Source: JAPULR01 sp963665075 (GTDB taxonomy: Bacteria; Chloroflexota; Dehalococcoidia; Lucifugimonadales; GCA-2712585). From it: DNA of 64,000 nucleotides. The stretch covers positions 2,480,001-2,544,000 of the forward strand of contig OY762063.1 in assembly GCA_963665075.1 (NCBI GenBank), in the 5' to 3' direction. The position numbers and the translations under genes are program-made. Positions 34,855-42,608 of the stretch are shown here, one piece after another; position 1 is the stretch's first letter, and the number at the start of each line of letters is the position of its first letter. The notes beneath the pieces were generated by a model. The model was given only the letters and a program-made list of their open reading frames with translations. It did not search any database and was not told the DNA's origin.

Positions 34855-35172
34855 TTGGGAGAATTCAGCTTCGAGAGAGATTGCCGCACCCCCTATTCCG
34901 AATCCTTCGTAATCGTGGGCGACGACGACCGCACCATCGCCAGAGTTGAACTTCACTACATGACGGCGATAGTCCACGGCACCCTCTGCATTACCGAAGA
35001 GGTGGGACCGGAGGGAACGCGGGAGCTTGTCCGCGCCATCGACGAAGAAATCGTAGCGACGGCCGGAGTTCCCAGGCAGGAATTGATTATCCACATCTTT
35101 CAGGGACGGGAAATTGGCGTCATCGGCGATAGCAGCTTCGACCAGAACGGCAACGGCCTGGAGCGGATATGA
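34855..35172 (+). CDS. Small conserved-looking protein between proA and recR, function unknown
   Basis: A 105-residue protein that I do not recognise. It begins GEFSFERDCRTPYSESFVI and continues with two alternating strands (TIARVELHYMTAIVHGTLCI) and an acidic helix (GTRELVRAIDEEIVATAG). It ends in IIHIFQGREIGVIGDSSFDQ. There is no signal or membrane segment. The start is TTG at 34855 with AAGGA upstream; an open frame continues into proA but is in its shadow. Its last four bases overlap the recR start (ATGA), indicating translational coupling with recR and recO, so a DNA-linked role is possible but unproven. Confidence 0.65.
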   Translation: MGEFSFERDCRTPYSESFVIVGDDDRTIARVELHYMTAIVHGTLCITEEVGPEGTRELVRAIDEEIVATAGVPRQELIIHIFQGREIGVIGDSSFDQNGNGLERI

Positions 35173-35777
35173 ACGGAAAAATTCCGGCGCCGGAGCCGGT
35201 GGTTCGCCTCATCACGGAGCTTCACCGCCTGCCCGGCGTCGGCCCCAAGAGCGCCCAGCGCCTCGCCTACTTCATCATCCGCCAACCGGAGGATGAAGCC
35301 CAGGAATTGGCGGAAGCCATCATGGGCGTGAAGGAGCGGATAATCTTCTGCTCAGTCTGCCAGAATCTCACCGAAATCGACCCCTGCGACCTGTGCAGCG
35401 GGCCCCAGCGCGATAGAAGCCAGGTCTGCGTCGTGGAGGAGCCGCTGGACGTGCTCGCCCTTGAGCGGGCCGGTTTCTACAAGGGCCTCTACCACATCCT
35501 CCACGGCGTCATCTCCCCCATGAACGGCGTCGGCCCCGACGACATCCGCATCCGCGAACTTCTCCCCCGCCTCAAGGACGGCGACGTCAAGGAGGTCATC
35601 ATCGGCATCAATCCCACCCTCGAGGGCGACGCCACGACCATGTATCTGCACGGACTCATCCGACCCCTCGGCATCAAGGTTTCCAACCTGGCCCGCGGCC
35701 TCCCCGTCGGCGGCCATCTGGAGTACGCCGACGAGATAACCCTCAGCCGCGCTTTCCAGGGCAGGCAGGAGTTGTAG
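35169..35777 (+). CDS. recR: Recombination protein RecR
   Basis: Ring-forming recombination mediator (202 aa) that works with RecO to load RecA on SSB-coated DNA. A helix-hairpin-helix region has LHRLPGVGPKSAQRLAYFI. A four-cysteine zinc motif follows (CSVC and CDLC, about residues 58-73), then a Toprim domain starting CVVEEPLDVLALE, with NPTLEGDATTMYL and a Walker-B-like ending SNLARGLPVGGHLEYADEIT. ATG start overlaps the upstream stop. The stop codon shares one base with the recO GTG, so the three genes are coupled. Confidence 0.96.
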   Translation: MNGKIPAPEPVVRLITELHRLPGVGPKSAQRLAYFIIRQPEDEAQELAEAIMGVKERIIFCSVCQNLTEIDPCDLCSGPQRDRSQVCVVEEPLDVLALERAGFYKGLYHILHGVISPMNGVGPDDIRIRELLPRLKDGDVKEVIIGINPTLEGDATTMYLHGLIRPLGIKVSNLARGLPVGGHLEYADEITLSRAFQGRQEL

Positions 35778-36574
35778 TGGCTGCCCCGCGCCTCTTCAAG
35801 ACGGAAGGGATGGTGCTCAAAACTTCCCCCTACGGCGAAGCCGACCTTCTCGTCACTCTCATATCCCAGGACGGTTCCAAGCTCCGCGCGATGGCCTGGG
35901 GCGCGCGGAAGATGAACAGCCGCAAGATGGGACACCTGGATTCCCTCACCCGCGTCGACTTGGACCTTTACCGCGGCCCAAGCATGTACAGCGTCAGGCA
36001 GGTGTTGACGTTGGAATCCTTCGTCCTCCTCAAGGGTCGGTTGGACGCCACCGCCCGCGCCTTCTATCTTGCGGAATTGGTGGACGGGTTTTCCGTGGAA
36101 GGAAGCCCCAACCCTCCCCTATACAACCTCTTCCTCGACACCCTGCGAACGGTGCAGGACACCCCGGAGGACAACGAACCAATCCTGCGGTTCCAACTTG
36201 AACTTCTGAGAGTCAACGGATTCATGCCCGAACTGTACCGCTGCGTCGAATGCCGCAGCTCCGTCGAACCTGGTAGACACCGCTTCGTCGTCGGCCTCGG
36301 CGGCGTAATCTGCACCGAATGCGCGTCGAAGCGGGAAGGCGCGTCGTCCCTGTCCCTGCCCGCCCTCAAGACTCTCCGACACTTCCACCGCAACGGCGAC
36401 TCCGAGACGCCCCGCATCCGCATCTCCCCCGCCCTATACGAAGAAGTCCGCGCCGTCCTCGACCGCGCAATCCGCTACTGGCTCGATAGAGACGTCCGAT
36501 CCCGCCGCTTCGTAGTCCAGGTTCAACGCCAGAAGACCCTCCTCGTCCCTTCCCCCTTGACGGGGGAAGGTTAG
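35777..36574 (+). CDS. recO: DNA repair protein RecO, C-terminus formed by a palindromic repeat
   Basis: RecO (265 aa) binds single-stranded DNA and SSB and acts with RecR. An N-terminal OB fold has FKTEGMVLKTSPYGEADLLV and LRAMAWGARKMNS. A helical C-terminal domain follows with a zinc motif C-x2-C (YRCVEC) and CTEC near residues 155-180. GTG start overlapping the recR stop by one base. The last residues, VPSPLTGEG, and the stop codon are encoded by a copy of the CTTCCCCC...GGGGGAAGG palindrome that is intergenic elsewhere; HolB and PurN end the same way. Confidence 0.93.
   Translation: MAAPRLFKTEGMVLKTSPYGEADLLVTLISQDGSKLRAMAWGARKMNSRKMGHLDSLTRVDLDLYRGPSMYSVRQVLTLESFVLLKGRLDATARAFYLAELVDGFSVEGSPNPPLYNLFLDTLRTVQDTPEDNEPILRFQLELLRVNGFMPELYRCVECRSSVEPGRHRFVVGLGGVICTECASKREGASSLSLPALKTLRHFHRNGDSETPRIRISPALYEEVRAVLDRAIRYWLDRDVRSRRFVVQVQRQKTLLVPSPLTGEG
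36547..36574. repeat. CTTCCCCC/GGGGGAAG palindrome inside the recO 3' end
   Basis: One copy of the repeat family whose other full copies are near 39924-39953, 46472-46503, 47547-47573, 50793-50823 and 63698-63729. Here it supplies the final codons and the TAG of recO. Confidence 0.8.
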
Positions 36575-36678
36575 AGCCTGCCCTCGCGAAAGCGGGGGAT
36601 GGGGGTGAATCCCCGCTCACCCTGAGCTTGTCGAAGGGTAGAGCAGATCCCTAAACATCATCCAAACGCCAGACATCC

Positions 36679-36703
36679 GTAGGGGCGGGATTAAAACCCG
36701 CCC
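36679..36703. repeat. GTAGGGGCG-family hairpin before accC
   Basis: GTAGGGGCGGG and CCCGCCC around an AT-rich loop, a 7-bp perfect stem. It is the same family as the hairpin after meaB and the one near 50882, with different inner arms. Confidence 0.65.
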
Positions 36704-36723
36704 ACTCCCCCACCCCAAACGTG

Positions 36724-36729
36724 TATAAT
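36724..36729 (+). promoter_or_regulatory. -10 box (TATAAT) 13 bases before accC
   Basis: A perfect TATAAT ending 13 bases before the ATG at 36743, with no ribosome site between and no good -35. Transcription would give a leader of about six bases. Confidence 0.55.
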
Positions 36730-36742
36730 TACCCCAATCGCC

Positions 36743-38278
36743 ATGTTTAGCAAAATTCTCGTAGCCAACAGGGGCGAAATCGCCTGCCGCGTCATCCGCA
36801 GCTGCCAGCGTCTGGGCGTCCGCACCGTCGCCGTCTACTCCGAGGCCGACCGCGACGCCCTCCACGTCCGCATGGCCGACGAAGCCTATCTGCTAGGCCC
36901 GGCCCCCGCTTCCGAAAGCTACCTCAATATCGTCAAAATCGTCGAAGCGGCGGAAACCTCCGGCGCGGAGGGCATCCATCCCGGCTACGGCTTCCTATCC
37001 GAAAACGCGGCCTTCGCCGTCGCCTGCCGGAAGGCGGGCATAAAATTCATCGGCCCGCCGCCGGAAGTCATGGAGAAGATGGGCGACAAAGTAGCCGCCC
37101 GCAAGCTCGCCAAGAAGGCCGGCATCCCCCTCATTCCCGGCACCAACACCGCCGTCGGCGACAAGAACGCCCTCAAGCAGGCCAAGAAAATCGGCTTTCC
37201 CCTCATGGTCAAGGCCGCGGCGGGCGGCGGCGGCATCGGCATGCAGATCGTCCATTCCGAGGACGAGCTTTCCCCCATCATCGCCCGCGCGCGTCATCAG
37301 GCCCAGAACTCCTTCGGCAGCCGTCGTCTCTACTTCGAGCGATACCTGGAGCACGCCTCCCACATCGAAGTCCAAGTCCTCGCCGACGAACGAAAGAAGA
37401 CCATTCACCTGCTTGAGCGCGACTGCTCCGTCCAGCGTCGCAACCAGAAGATTCTGGAGATCGCCCCTTCCATCAAAATGACGAAGAAACTGCGCCGCGA
37501 GCTGACCAGGTACGCCCTCAAGCTGGCCAAGCACGTGGGCTACACCAACGCAGGCACCGTCGAGTTTCTCGTCACCCCCAAGGGCGAAATCTACTTCCTT
37601 GAGATGAATATGCGTCTCCAGGTGGAGCACGGCATCACCGAGATGATTACCGGCGTCGACCTGGTGGAGATGCAGCTTCGCATCGCTTCCGGCGAGCGGA
37701 TGCCCTACCGACAGAAGGACATAGCCAGCCACGGTTTCGCGATGGAAGCCCGAATCTATGCCGAAGACCCCGACCAGTTCCTACCTTCCTCCGGCGTGAT
37801 CACCGCCCTGCGCGAACCCCCCACCCACGAGCACGTCCGCATCGACGGTCACGTCCGCCCCGGCTATAAGGTAGACATCTACTACGACCCGCTTCTCGCC
37901 AAGCTCATGTGCTGGGGCGAGACCCGCGATGAAGCCCGCGCCCGTCTTGCCGAGGCCCTTGCCAAGTACCGCGTAGAAGGCGTGCAGACCAACATCCCCT
38001 TCCTTCAGCGAGTGGTTTCCAGCGATGAGTTCACCTCCGGCGTCTACGACACCTGGCTGGTGCACAATCTGAAGCAGCAGGACGCGGAATCGAAGAACGG
38101 CGCCGGCGGTCTTCAATCCGAGTCCGAGCGACGCGAACTGGCTGCCGCCACTGCCGTCGCGTTGGTGGCCGCCGAAGAAGAGGCCGCTATGGCGGCCAGG
38201 ACGATGAACGGCAACGGACACCAACCCAGCCCGTGGCGCATGGCCGGACGCATGGCTCAGATGCGAGGTTGGCGTTGA
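36743..38278 (+). CDS. accC: Biotin carboxylase subunit of an acyl-CoA/acetyl-CoA carboxylase
   Basis: ATP-dependent carboxylation of biotin (511 aa). Motifs: KILVANRGEIACRVIRSCQR at the start, HPGYGFLSENAAFAVAC, the glycine loop KAAAGGGGIGM (Ile where Arg or Lys is usual), CSVQRRNQKILEIAPS, and the active-site block FLEMNMRLQVEHGITEM (Met for the usual Thr; catalytic Glu, Asn, Arg and Gln kept). Then MEARIYAEDP and YDPLLAKLMCWG. A variable Ala/Glu-rich tail follows residue 450, longer than the 450-residue standard. Its stop overlaps the carrier-protein start (TTGA). No carboxyltransferase gene is in the window, so the acyl-CoA substrate is unknown. Confidence 0.93.
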   Translation: MFSKILVANRGEIACRVIRSCQRLGVRTVAVYSEADRDALHVRMADEAYLLGPAPASESYLNIVKIVEAAETSGAEGIHPGYGFLSENAAFAVACRKAGIKFIGPPPEVMEKMGDKVAARKLAKKAGIPLIPGTNTAVGDKNALKQAKKIGFPLMVKAAAGGGGIGMQIVHSEDELSPIIARARHQAQNSFGSRRLYFERYLEHASHIEVQVLADERKKTIHLLERDCSVQRRNQKILEIAPSIKMTKKLRRELTRYALKLAKHVGYTNAGTVEFLVTPKGEIYFLEMNMRLQVEHGITEMITGVDLVEMQLRIASGERMPYRQKDIASHGFAMEARIYAEDPDQFLPSSGVITALREPPTHEHVRIDGHVRPGYKVDIYYDPLLAKLMCWGETRDEARARLAEALAKYRVEGVQTNIPFLQRVVSSDEFTSGVYDTWLVHNLKQQDAESKNGAGGLQSESERRELAAATAVALVAAEEEAAMAARTMNGNGHQPSPWRMAGRMAQMRGWR

Positions 38279-38718
38279 AGGAAGTTCGCGTCAAAATCGG
38301 CGATCGGTGGTACACCGTCGAGGTGGAAGAACCCCTCGGCTCCCCCGCCCGCGTCACCGTCGAGGGCGAGACCTTCCTTGTGGAAGTGGACAGAGGCGTC
38401 GCCCGGCGCTCACCGGCACAGACTTTCCGGCCCGGTGCGCCCGCGCCCTCCCCCATATCCTCCCGCAGCGGCGGTTCGCCAACCTCCCCCGCGCCCGGCG
38501 CCGCCGACGGGGTCATTACGTCCCCTATGTCCGGCAAAGTCCTGGCCATCCGCGTCAAGCCCGGCGGTAAAGTCGCCTCCGGCGACGAAGTCTGCGTCGT
38601 CGAAGCCATGAAAATGGAGCAGAGCATCCGCGCCCCGCGCGCCGGAACCGTCAAGAAAATCCACGTCAAGCCCCTACAGCAAGTCCAGATCCACGCCCCC
38701 CTGGTAGAACTCGACTAA
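38275..38718 (+). CDS. Biotin carboxyl carrier protein
   Basis: A 147-residue biotinyl carrier. An N-terminal beta region (VRVKIGDRWYTVEVEEPL) is followed by a proline/serine-rich linker (about residues 52-75) and a lipoyl/biotinyl domain. That domain has the biotin-accepting lysine in VVEAMKMEQSI (about residue 114) and ends QIHAPLVELD. It looks like the detached carrier part of pyruvate- or propionyl-CoA-type carboxylases more than AccB, because of the KEVRVKIGDRWYTVEV opening. TTG start at 38275 overlaps the accC stop by four bases (TTGA), so the pair is translationally coupled. Confidence 0.88.
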   Translation: MKEVRVKIGDRWYTVEVEEPLGSPARVTVEGETFLVEVDRGVARRSPAQTFRPGAPAPSPISSRSGGSPTSPAPGAADGVITSPMSGKVLAIRVKPGGKVASGDEVCVVEAMKMEQSIRAPRAGTVKKIHVKPLQQVQIHAPLVELD

Positions 38719-38821
38719 CCCCGCTTATCCCTTCCTCCTCGATGAGGGAAGGTTGGGGTGGGGGAGTCACCCCCATCGCTCACCCTGAGCCTGTCGAAGG
38801 GTCGAGCGGGTCGAGCGCTCC

Positions 38822-39766
38822 CTAGCCCCTCCGCACCAGCTTCTGCAAACTCCGCATCTCCCGCGGCGGCTCCAGCGTCCGACCCATCATCGTCCACGAC
38901 ACCTCCCCCACGTACACGTCCCCGCGCGAATCCAAACATATCCCGTGGGGACTGACGAACTGCCCCGGCTCCTCGCCGGCATAGGCGTCGCCTAGCACCG
39001 CAACCCGATTCCCCGACTTGTCGTACACCGTCACCCGATGCCCGAAATTCGGCGCGTCATTGTAGTAAGCGTCCGCTATCAACTCCGCCACGTACACATT
39101 CCCGTCCGCGCCGACACGAATCCCCGAAGGCTTCCAGATGTTGTTCCACATCGCCTCCAGCTTCCCGTTGGCGTCGAACACCTGCACCCGATGGCATTCC
39201 CTGTCCGCCACGTACACGTTATCGTCGCCGTCCGTGCAGATGTTGTGAGGAATGACGAACTGGCCCGGCCCGATGCCCGCCTCGCCCCACGACATGATGT
39301 GCTCGCCGTCGGAACTGTACTTGTGAATGCGAGAATTGCCGTACCCGTCCGACACGAACATGTCCCCGGACTTGTTGGAAACGGCCAGCCCCGTCGGCAG
39401 ATTGAAAGCGTCGCCGCTGAACCGGGGCGACGGCTTGTCCTTCGTCCCCAACGTCATCAGAAGCTCCCCGTCCGTGGAGAACTTCCGCACCGTGTGGTCG
39501 CCGTTGTCCACGCAGTAGACCGCGTCATCGGGGCCGATGCAGATGCCGTGGGCGTTGCCGAAAACCTCCGCGCCCCACGCCCGCAGGAAATTCCCCTCCC
39601 GGTCGAAAACCACCACCCCGTGCTCGCCTCTGGAGAATGCGTACACGTTATCCTTGCTGTCCGTCGCCACGTCCGGCGTCTCCTTTAGCGTCATCCCGTC
39701 CGGCAAACTGCCCCATCCCTCCGCCACCTCGAAGCTCAAACCGCCGCTGCCCACTACTGTAGTCAT
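38822..39766 (-). CDS. NHL-repeat beta-propeller protein
   Basis: A 314-residue six-bladed NHL-type propeller like peptidyl-alpha-hydroxyglycine alpha-amidating lyases and related proteins. Blades recur with the pattern P-H/D-G-I/V-C/A-x-D-S/G-x-D-N/D-V-Y-V, for example FVIPHNICTDGDDNVYVADR and FVSPHGICLDSRGDVYVGEV. No signal peptide or membrane segment is seen. Ten codons precede the ATG at 39766, but that ATG has AGAGGAGG six bases upstream and begins TTVVGSGGLSFEV. Catalytic assignment is not possible from sequence alone. It is flanked on both sides by repeat elements. Confidence 0.85.
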   Translation of the reverse strand: MTTVVGSGGLSFEVAEGWGSLPDGMTLKETPDVATDSKDNVYAFSRGEHGVVVFDREGNFLRAWGAEVFGNAHGICIGPDDAVYCVDNGDHTVRKFSTDGELLMTLGTKDKPSPRFSGDAFNLPTGLAVSNKSGDMFVSDGYGNSRIHKYSSDGEHIMSWGEAGIGPGQFVIPHNICTDGDDNVYVADRECHRVQVFDANGKLEAMWNNIWKPSGIRVGADGNVYVAELIADAYYNDAPNFGHRVTVYDKSGNRVAVLGDAYAGEEPGQFVSPHGICLDSRGDVYVGEVSWTMMGRTLEPPREMRSLQKLVRRG

Positions 39767-40085
39767 GGAGTGCCTCCTCTGGTATATTCGCGCCAATCCT
39801 ATGACCGGCGCCCATTCTTGTCAATCCGACCCCTCTTATTCCCGCGAAAGCGGGAACCCACTCCCCCTCCCTCCTTCAACCTTCCCCCTCGACGGAGACC
39901 TTTGCGTAACTACCCTCCCTTCTTATCCCTTCCCTCTCGACGGGGGAAGGTTAGGATGGGGGTGATCTCCCAGCACGCCCAACCACCTGTAGGGGCGTCC
40001 CTTGTGGGCACCCGCTCACTTGCCCAAGGAATACAGAAAGGCTAGGATTGGGGCAAACTTCCCTGCCAACCAAGGAGGCATCAAC
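39767..40085. repeat. Repeat-rich spacer between NHL and SDR genes
   Basis: About 320 bp without a gene. It contains a CCCGCGAAAGCGGG hairpin near 39841, the motif GGAGACCTTTGCGTAAC (39894-39910), a CTTCCC..GGGGGAAGG palindrome (39924-39953) and a GTAGGGGCG half-hairpin near 39990. The SDR ribosome site (AAGGAGG) lies just before 40086. Confidence 0.7.
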
Positions 40086-40904
40086 ATGGATCTAGGACTC
40101 ACGGACAAAAAAGCCCTAGTCGCCGGCGGCGGACGCGGCATCGGCAAGGCCATCGCAATGGAACTCGCACGGGAGGGCGCCGACGTTGTCATCGTCTCCC
40201 GAACCCAGGACGAACTGGATAGAACCGCCCGCGAAATCGCCGACGCCACCGGACGATTGATCTACCCCCTCTCCTTCGACGTGACTAACACCGAGCAGGT
40301 GAACTGGGGCGTCAAGCAGGCCGCCGCCGCCCTTGGCGGACTCCACATTCTCGTCAACAGCGCCGCCCTCCCCGGCGGCTCCCCGGAGGCCATCGGCCCC
40401 ATCGAAACCGTCGACGAGGAGATCCTCAAGTGGGACTTCGACGTGAAATACGTGGGCGCCCTCCGGCTGGCCCGCGCCGCCATTCCCTTCCTGAAGGAAG
40501 CGGGTTGGGGTCGAATCATCAACATAAGCGGCGGCAACGCCCGCGCCGCGGGCAACCTCAGCGGCGGCGCCCGCAACGTCTCGATGGTGCACTTCACCAA
40601 GACCCTCTCCATCCAGCTGGGACGATTAGGCGTCACCGTCAACTGCATCCACCCCGGCACCACCCGCACCGAACGCACCCCCGGAATGTTCGCCGAGCGC
40701 GCCGCCGAGTTGGGCATAGACGCCGACGAAATGGAACGTCGAGACTTCGCGGAAGGCTCGCCCGCCGCCAACGCCATCGGACGCATGGTAGACGCTCAGG
40801 AAGTTGGCTACGTTGCCGCCTACCTCGCCTCCGACAAAGCCTGGGCCGTCACCGGTGAAGTCCTCGCCGCAGGCGGCGGCGTCGGCAACAACGTCTACTA
40901 CTAA
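40086..40904 (+). CDS. Short-chain dehydrogenase/reductase lacking the catalytic tyrosine
   Basis: A 272-residue Rossmann-fold SDR. The cofactor loop is AGGGRGIGKAIAMELA (about residues 13-28), followed by VSRTQDELDRTAREI and the strand LHILVNSAALPGG. The Ser of the active site is in IINISGGNARAAG. Where Tyr-x3-Lys is expected the sequence reads SGGARNVSMVHFTK, without a Tyr. Then comes VTVNCIHPGTTRTE. The C-terminus is typical (VTGEVLAAGGGVG). The ATG has AAGGAGG upstream. It may be a divergent reductase or lyase-like SDR, or it may bind cofactor without classical catalysis. The substrate is unknown. Confidence 0.88.
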   Translation: MDLGLTDKKALVAGGGRGIGKAIAMELAREGADVVIVSRTQDELDRTAREIADATGRLIYPLSFDVTNTEQVNWGVKQAAAALGGLHILVNSAALPGGSPEAIGPIETVDEEILKWDFDVKYVGALRLARAAIPFLKEAGWGRIINISGGNARAAGNLSGGARNVSMVHFTKTLSIQLGRLGVTVNCIHPGTTRTERTPGMFAERAAELGIDADEMERRDFAEGSPAANAIGRMVDAQEVGYVAAYLASDKAWAVTGEVLAAGGGVGNNVYY

Positions 40905-40995
40905 CCCACCTTCCGCATCCGCGCCAAAGCTGCCGAGGATTTGGGGAAATAGCTTGGCTGATGGGCGCTGTTTGACGACTGCTGTACGAAATTAT

Positions 40996-42507
40996 CTAGG
41001 GATAACTGAACAGCTCTATTTCACCGATTGGTATGATTGGGTCCTTGACAAGGAGAGCGTGTTGGTCAACTACTTTAGTCGCATTAATGGCATCTCGCAG
41101 TTTCTGGGACAATATCCAATCATTGTTCCAAATCTGCTTGTCCTCACCGGTAACAAGTTGGCATAAGGGTTCTTCAAACGCCATATTAGGTTCAAATTCA
41201 TGACTGATTCTCTGAAGCCACAACTCAAGAAATCCAGTATTTGGAATTCTTGAGAACCTTCTTAGAATCTTATTGATGATTGTGGTTTTCATATCGTTTG
41301 TGCTTAGGTAACTTAGAAGTTTGCTCACTATGGCAGCGGCGATTGGATAGGTTCTAGGGCTTCCGTACGCAATATCAACTGTGATGCTTATCAGTTGGAG
41401 AAGGTTTCTTGGAGCATTCCCACGGAGCACGCGAAGGCGCCGATAATATTGATCGAGAGCCCTGGCCAAGCTCCCTGAATTGGGGTACATCTTGCTATGG
41501 TCATGGATTGTTAACAGATGTTTCTGAAAATCCTTGTCACGCCGTGTTCGAAACATCCAACTAAGTTTATCATCCTTCAAAGAGGAACGTATAACTTCGT
41601 CGCTCACGTCAGTTTTCTCTGGACTTAACTTGAGACCCAAATCAATCATTACCTCTGTGAGGCACTTAAGTATGCGTTCTCCATCTTCTCTGGAATTCAC
41701 GAAGATTCGATAGTCATCCCGATACCTCAATATCTGGTAGTCGGTTACTCTTTGTTCTCGAATCTTTCGCGTTAGTTCAACATCTGCATAGCTAAGGACT
41801 ATTTCTGCCACGGTGTCCATCAAGATAGATCCTTGGGGTATGCCGTTGGTTTGTCCTTCCTGCATGTCTTGGATGTGCCAGTCGATGACGTTGCCGACGA
41901 GTCGCTTATTGCCACGTTGTTCTTTTGCTCTCTTCTTTGTGTGCAGTGCCCACGCGATTGAATGTGTATATATTGAGGAGTAGCAATCAACGATGTCGGT
42001 GCGGATTTGAAGATCGTAGTCCAATGACAACTCGATGGCTTTTTGTTCGATTTCTAGCCACCATGCCCTAATCTGTTCAGCCTTATTTGATTGTTTTGTT
42101 AATGACTTGACTGGCAAACTCAAACACTGCACTCTGCTTCTCGCACGTGATTGGCGGAGGCGATTGCAAATGGTCGCCCAGTGTCTGCGTTGAGTCAATA
42201 CATTTACTAATGACACATATATTCCGGGATGTATTAGTGTCAAGGGTCGCCATGCATATTTGCCATCTTTATTGTCAAGAATTACGTGATTGATATCTCC
42301 AAAGTTCCTTGGGTTTGAACATTTGAAGCCGGTAATTTGCTTCCCCCTCAATATTTTGGCCGCATTTTTTAGCAATGCATCGAATTTAAAATATGCAGGC
42401 AAGTCCATTTTTGAGTAACTCTTAGATTCGAGAAAAAACGAACGAGCCTCGTCATTAGAAAGGTCAATTATGGAACGGCTTTGGGGAATGACTATTGAGC
42501 TTGTCAT
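40996..42507 (-). CDS. Reverse transcriptase, likely defence-associated (UG/DRT or Abi type)
   Basis: A 503-residue RNA-directed DNA polymerase standing alone. The N-terminal part has YAWRPLTLIHPGIYVSLVNV. Motif A is TDIVDCYSSIYTHSIAWAL (Asp about 171), motif B GIPQGSILMD (about 222-231), motif C RYRDDYRIF (Y-R-D-D 262-265), and then GLKLSPEKTDV. After about residue 315 comes an all-helical region (SKMYPNSGSLARALDQYYRR) of the kind fused to UG/Abi RTs. There is no maturase, integrase or endonuclease domain. The gene is AT-rich: 19 of 60 bases are G or C at 41221-41280, against 41 of 60 at 42661-42720. It was probably acquired by transfer. Role and class are inferred from domain layout and remembered family patterns. 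No ribosome site or accessory gene is obvious. Confidence 0.85.
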   Translation of the reverse strand: MTSSIVIPQSRSIIDLSNDEARSFFLESKSYSKMDLPAYFKFDALLKNAAKILRGKQITGFKCSNPRNFGDINHVILDNKDGKYAWRPLTLIHPGIYVSLVNVLTQRRHWATICNRLRQSRARSRVQCLSLPVKSLTKQSNKAEQIRAWWLEIEQKAIELSLDYDLQIRTDIVDCYSSIYTHSIAWALHTKKRAKEQRGNKRLVGNVIDWHIQDMQEGQTNGIPQGSILMDTVAEIVLSYADVELTRKIREQRVTDYQILRYRDDYRIFVNSREDGERILKCLTEVMIDLGLKLSPEKTDVSDEVIRSSLKDDKLSWMFRTRRDKDFQKHLLTIHDHSKMYPNSGSLARALDQYYRRLRVLRGNAPRNLLQLISITVDIAYGSPRTYPIAAAIVSKLLSYLSTNDMKTTIINKILRRFSRIPNTGFLELWLQRISHEFEPNMAFEEPLCQLVTGEDKQIWNNDWILSQKLRDAINATKVVDQHALLVKDPIIPIGEIELFSYP

Positions 42508-42608
42508 AGTGCAGTATCTTGTCCACTAAAGTCACCGTGATTTTCTCAACGATGCCAATTGCAACTCGTCCTTGACGGAGGTAATCTCTGTAAGAATCCC
42601 CCTCCCCC

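Noticed and set aside
40996..42507. A group II intron or retron
   Set aside because: No maturase or endonuclease domain, no intron ends recognised and no retron msr/msd region was found in the short flanks. The helical C-terminal region instead fits defence-type RTs.
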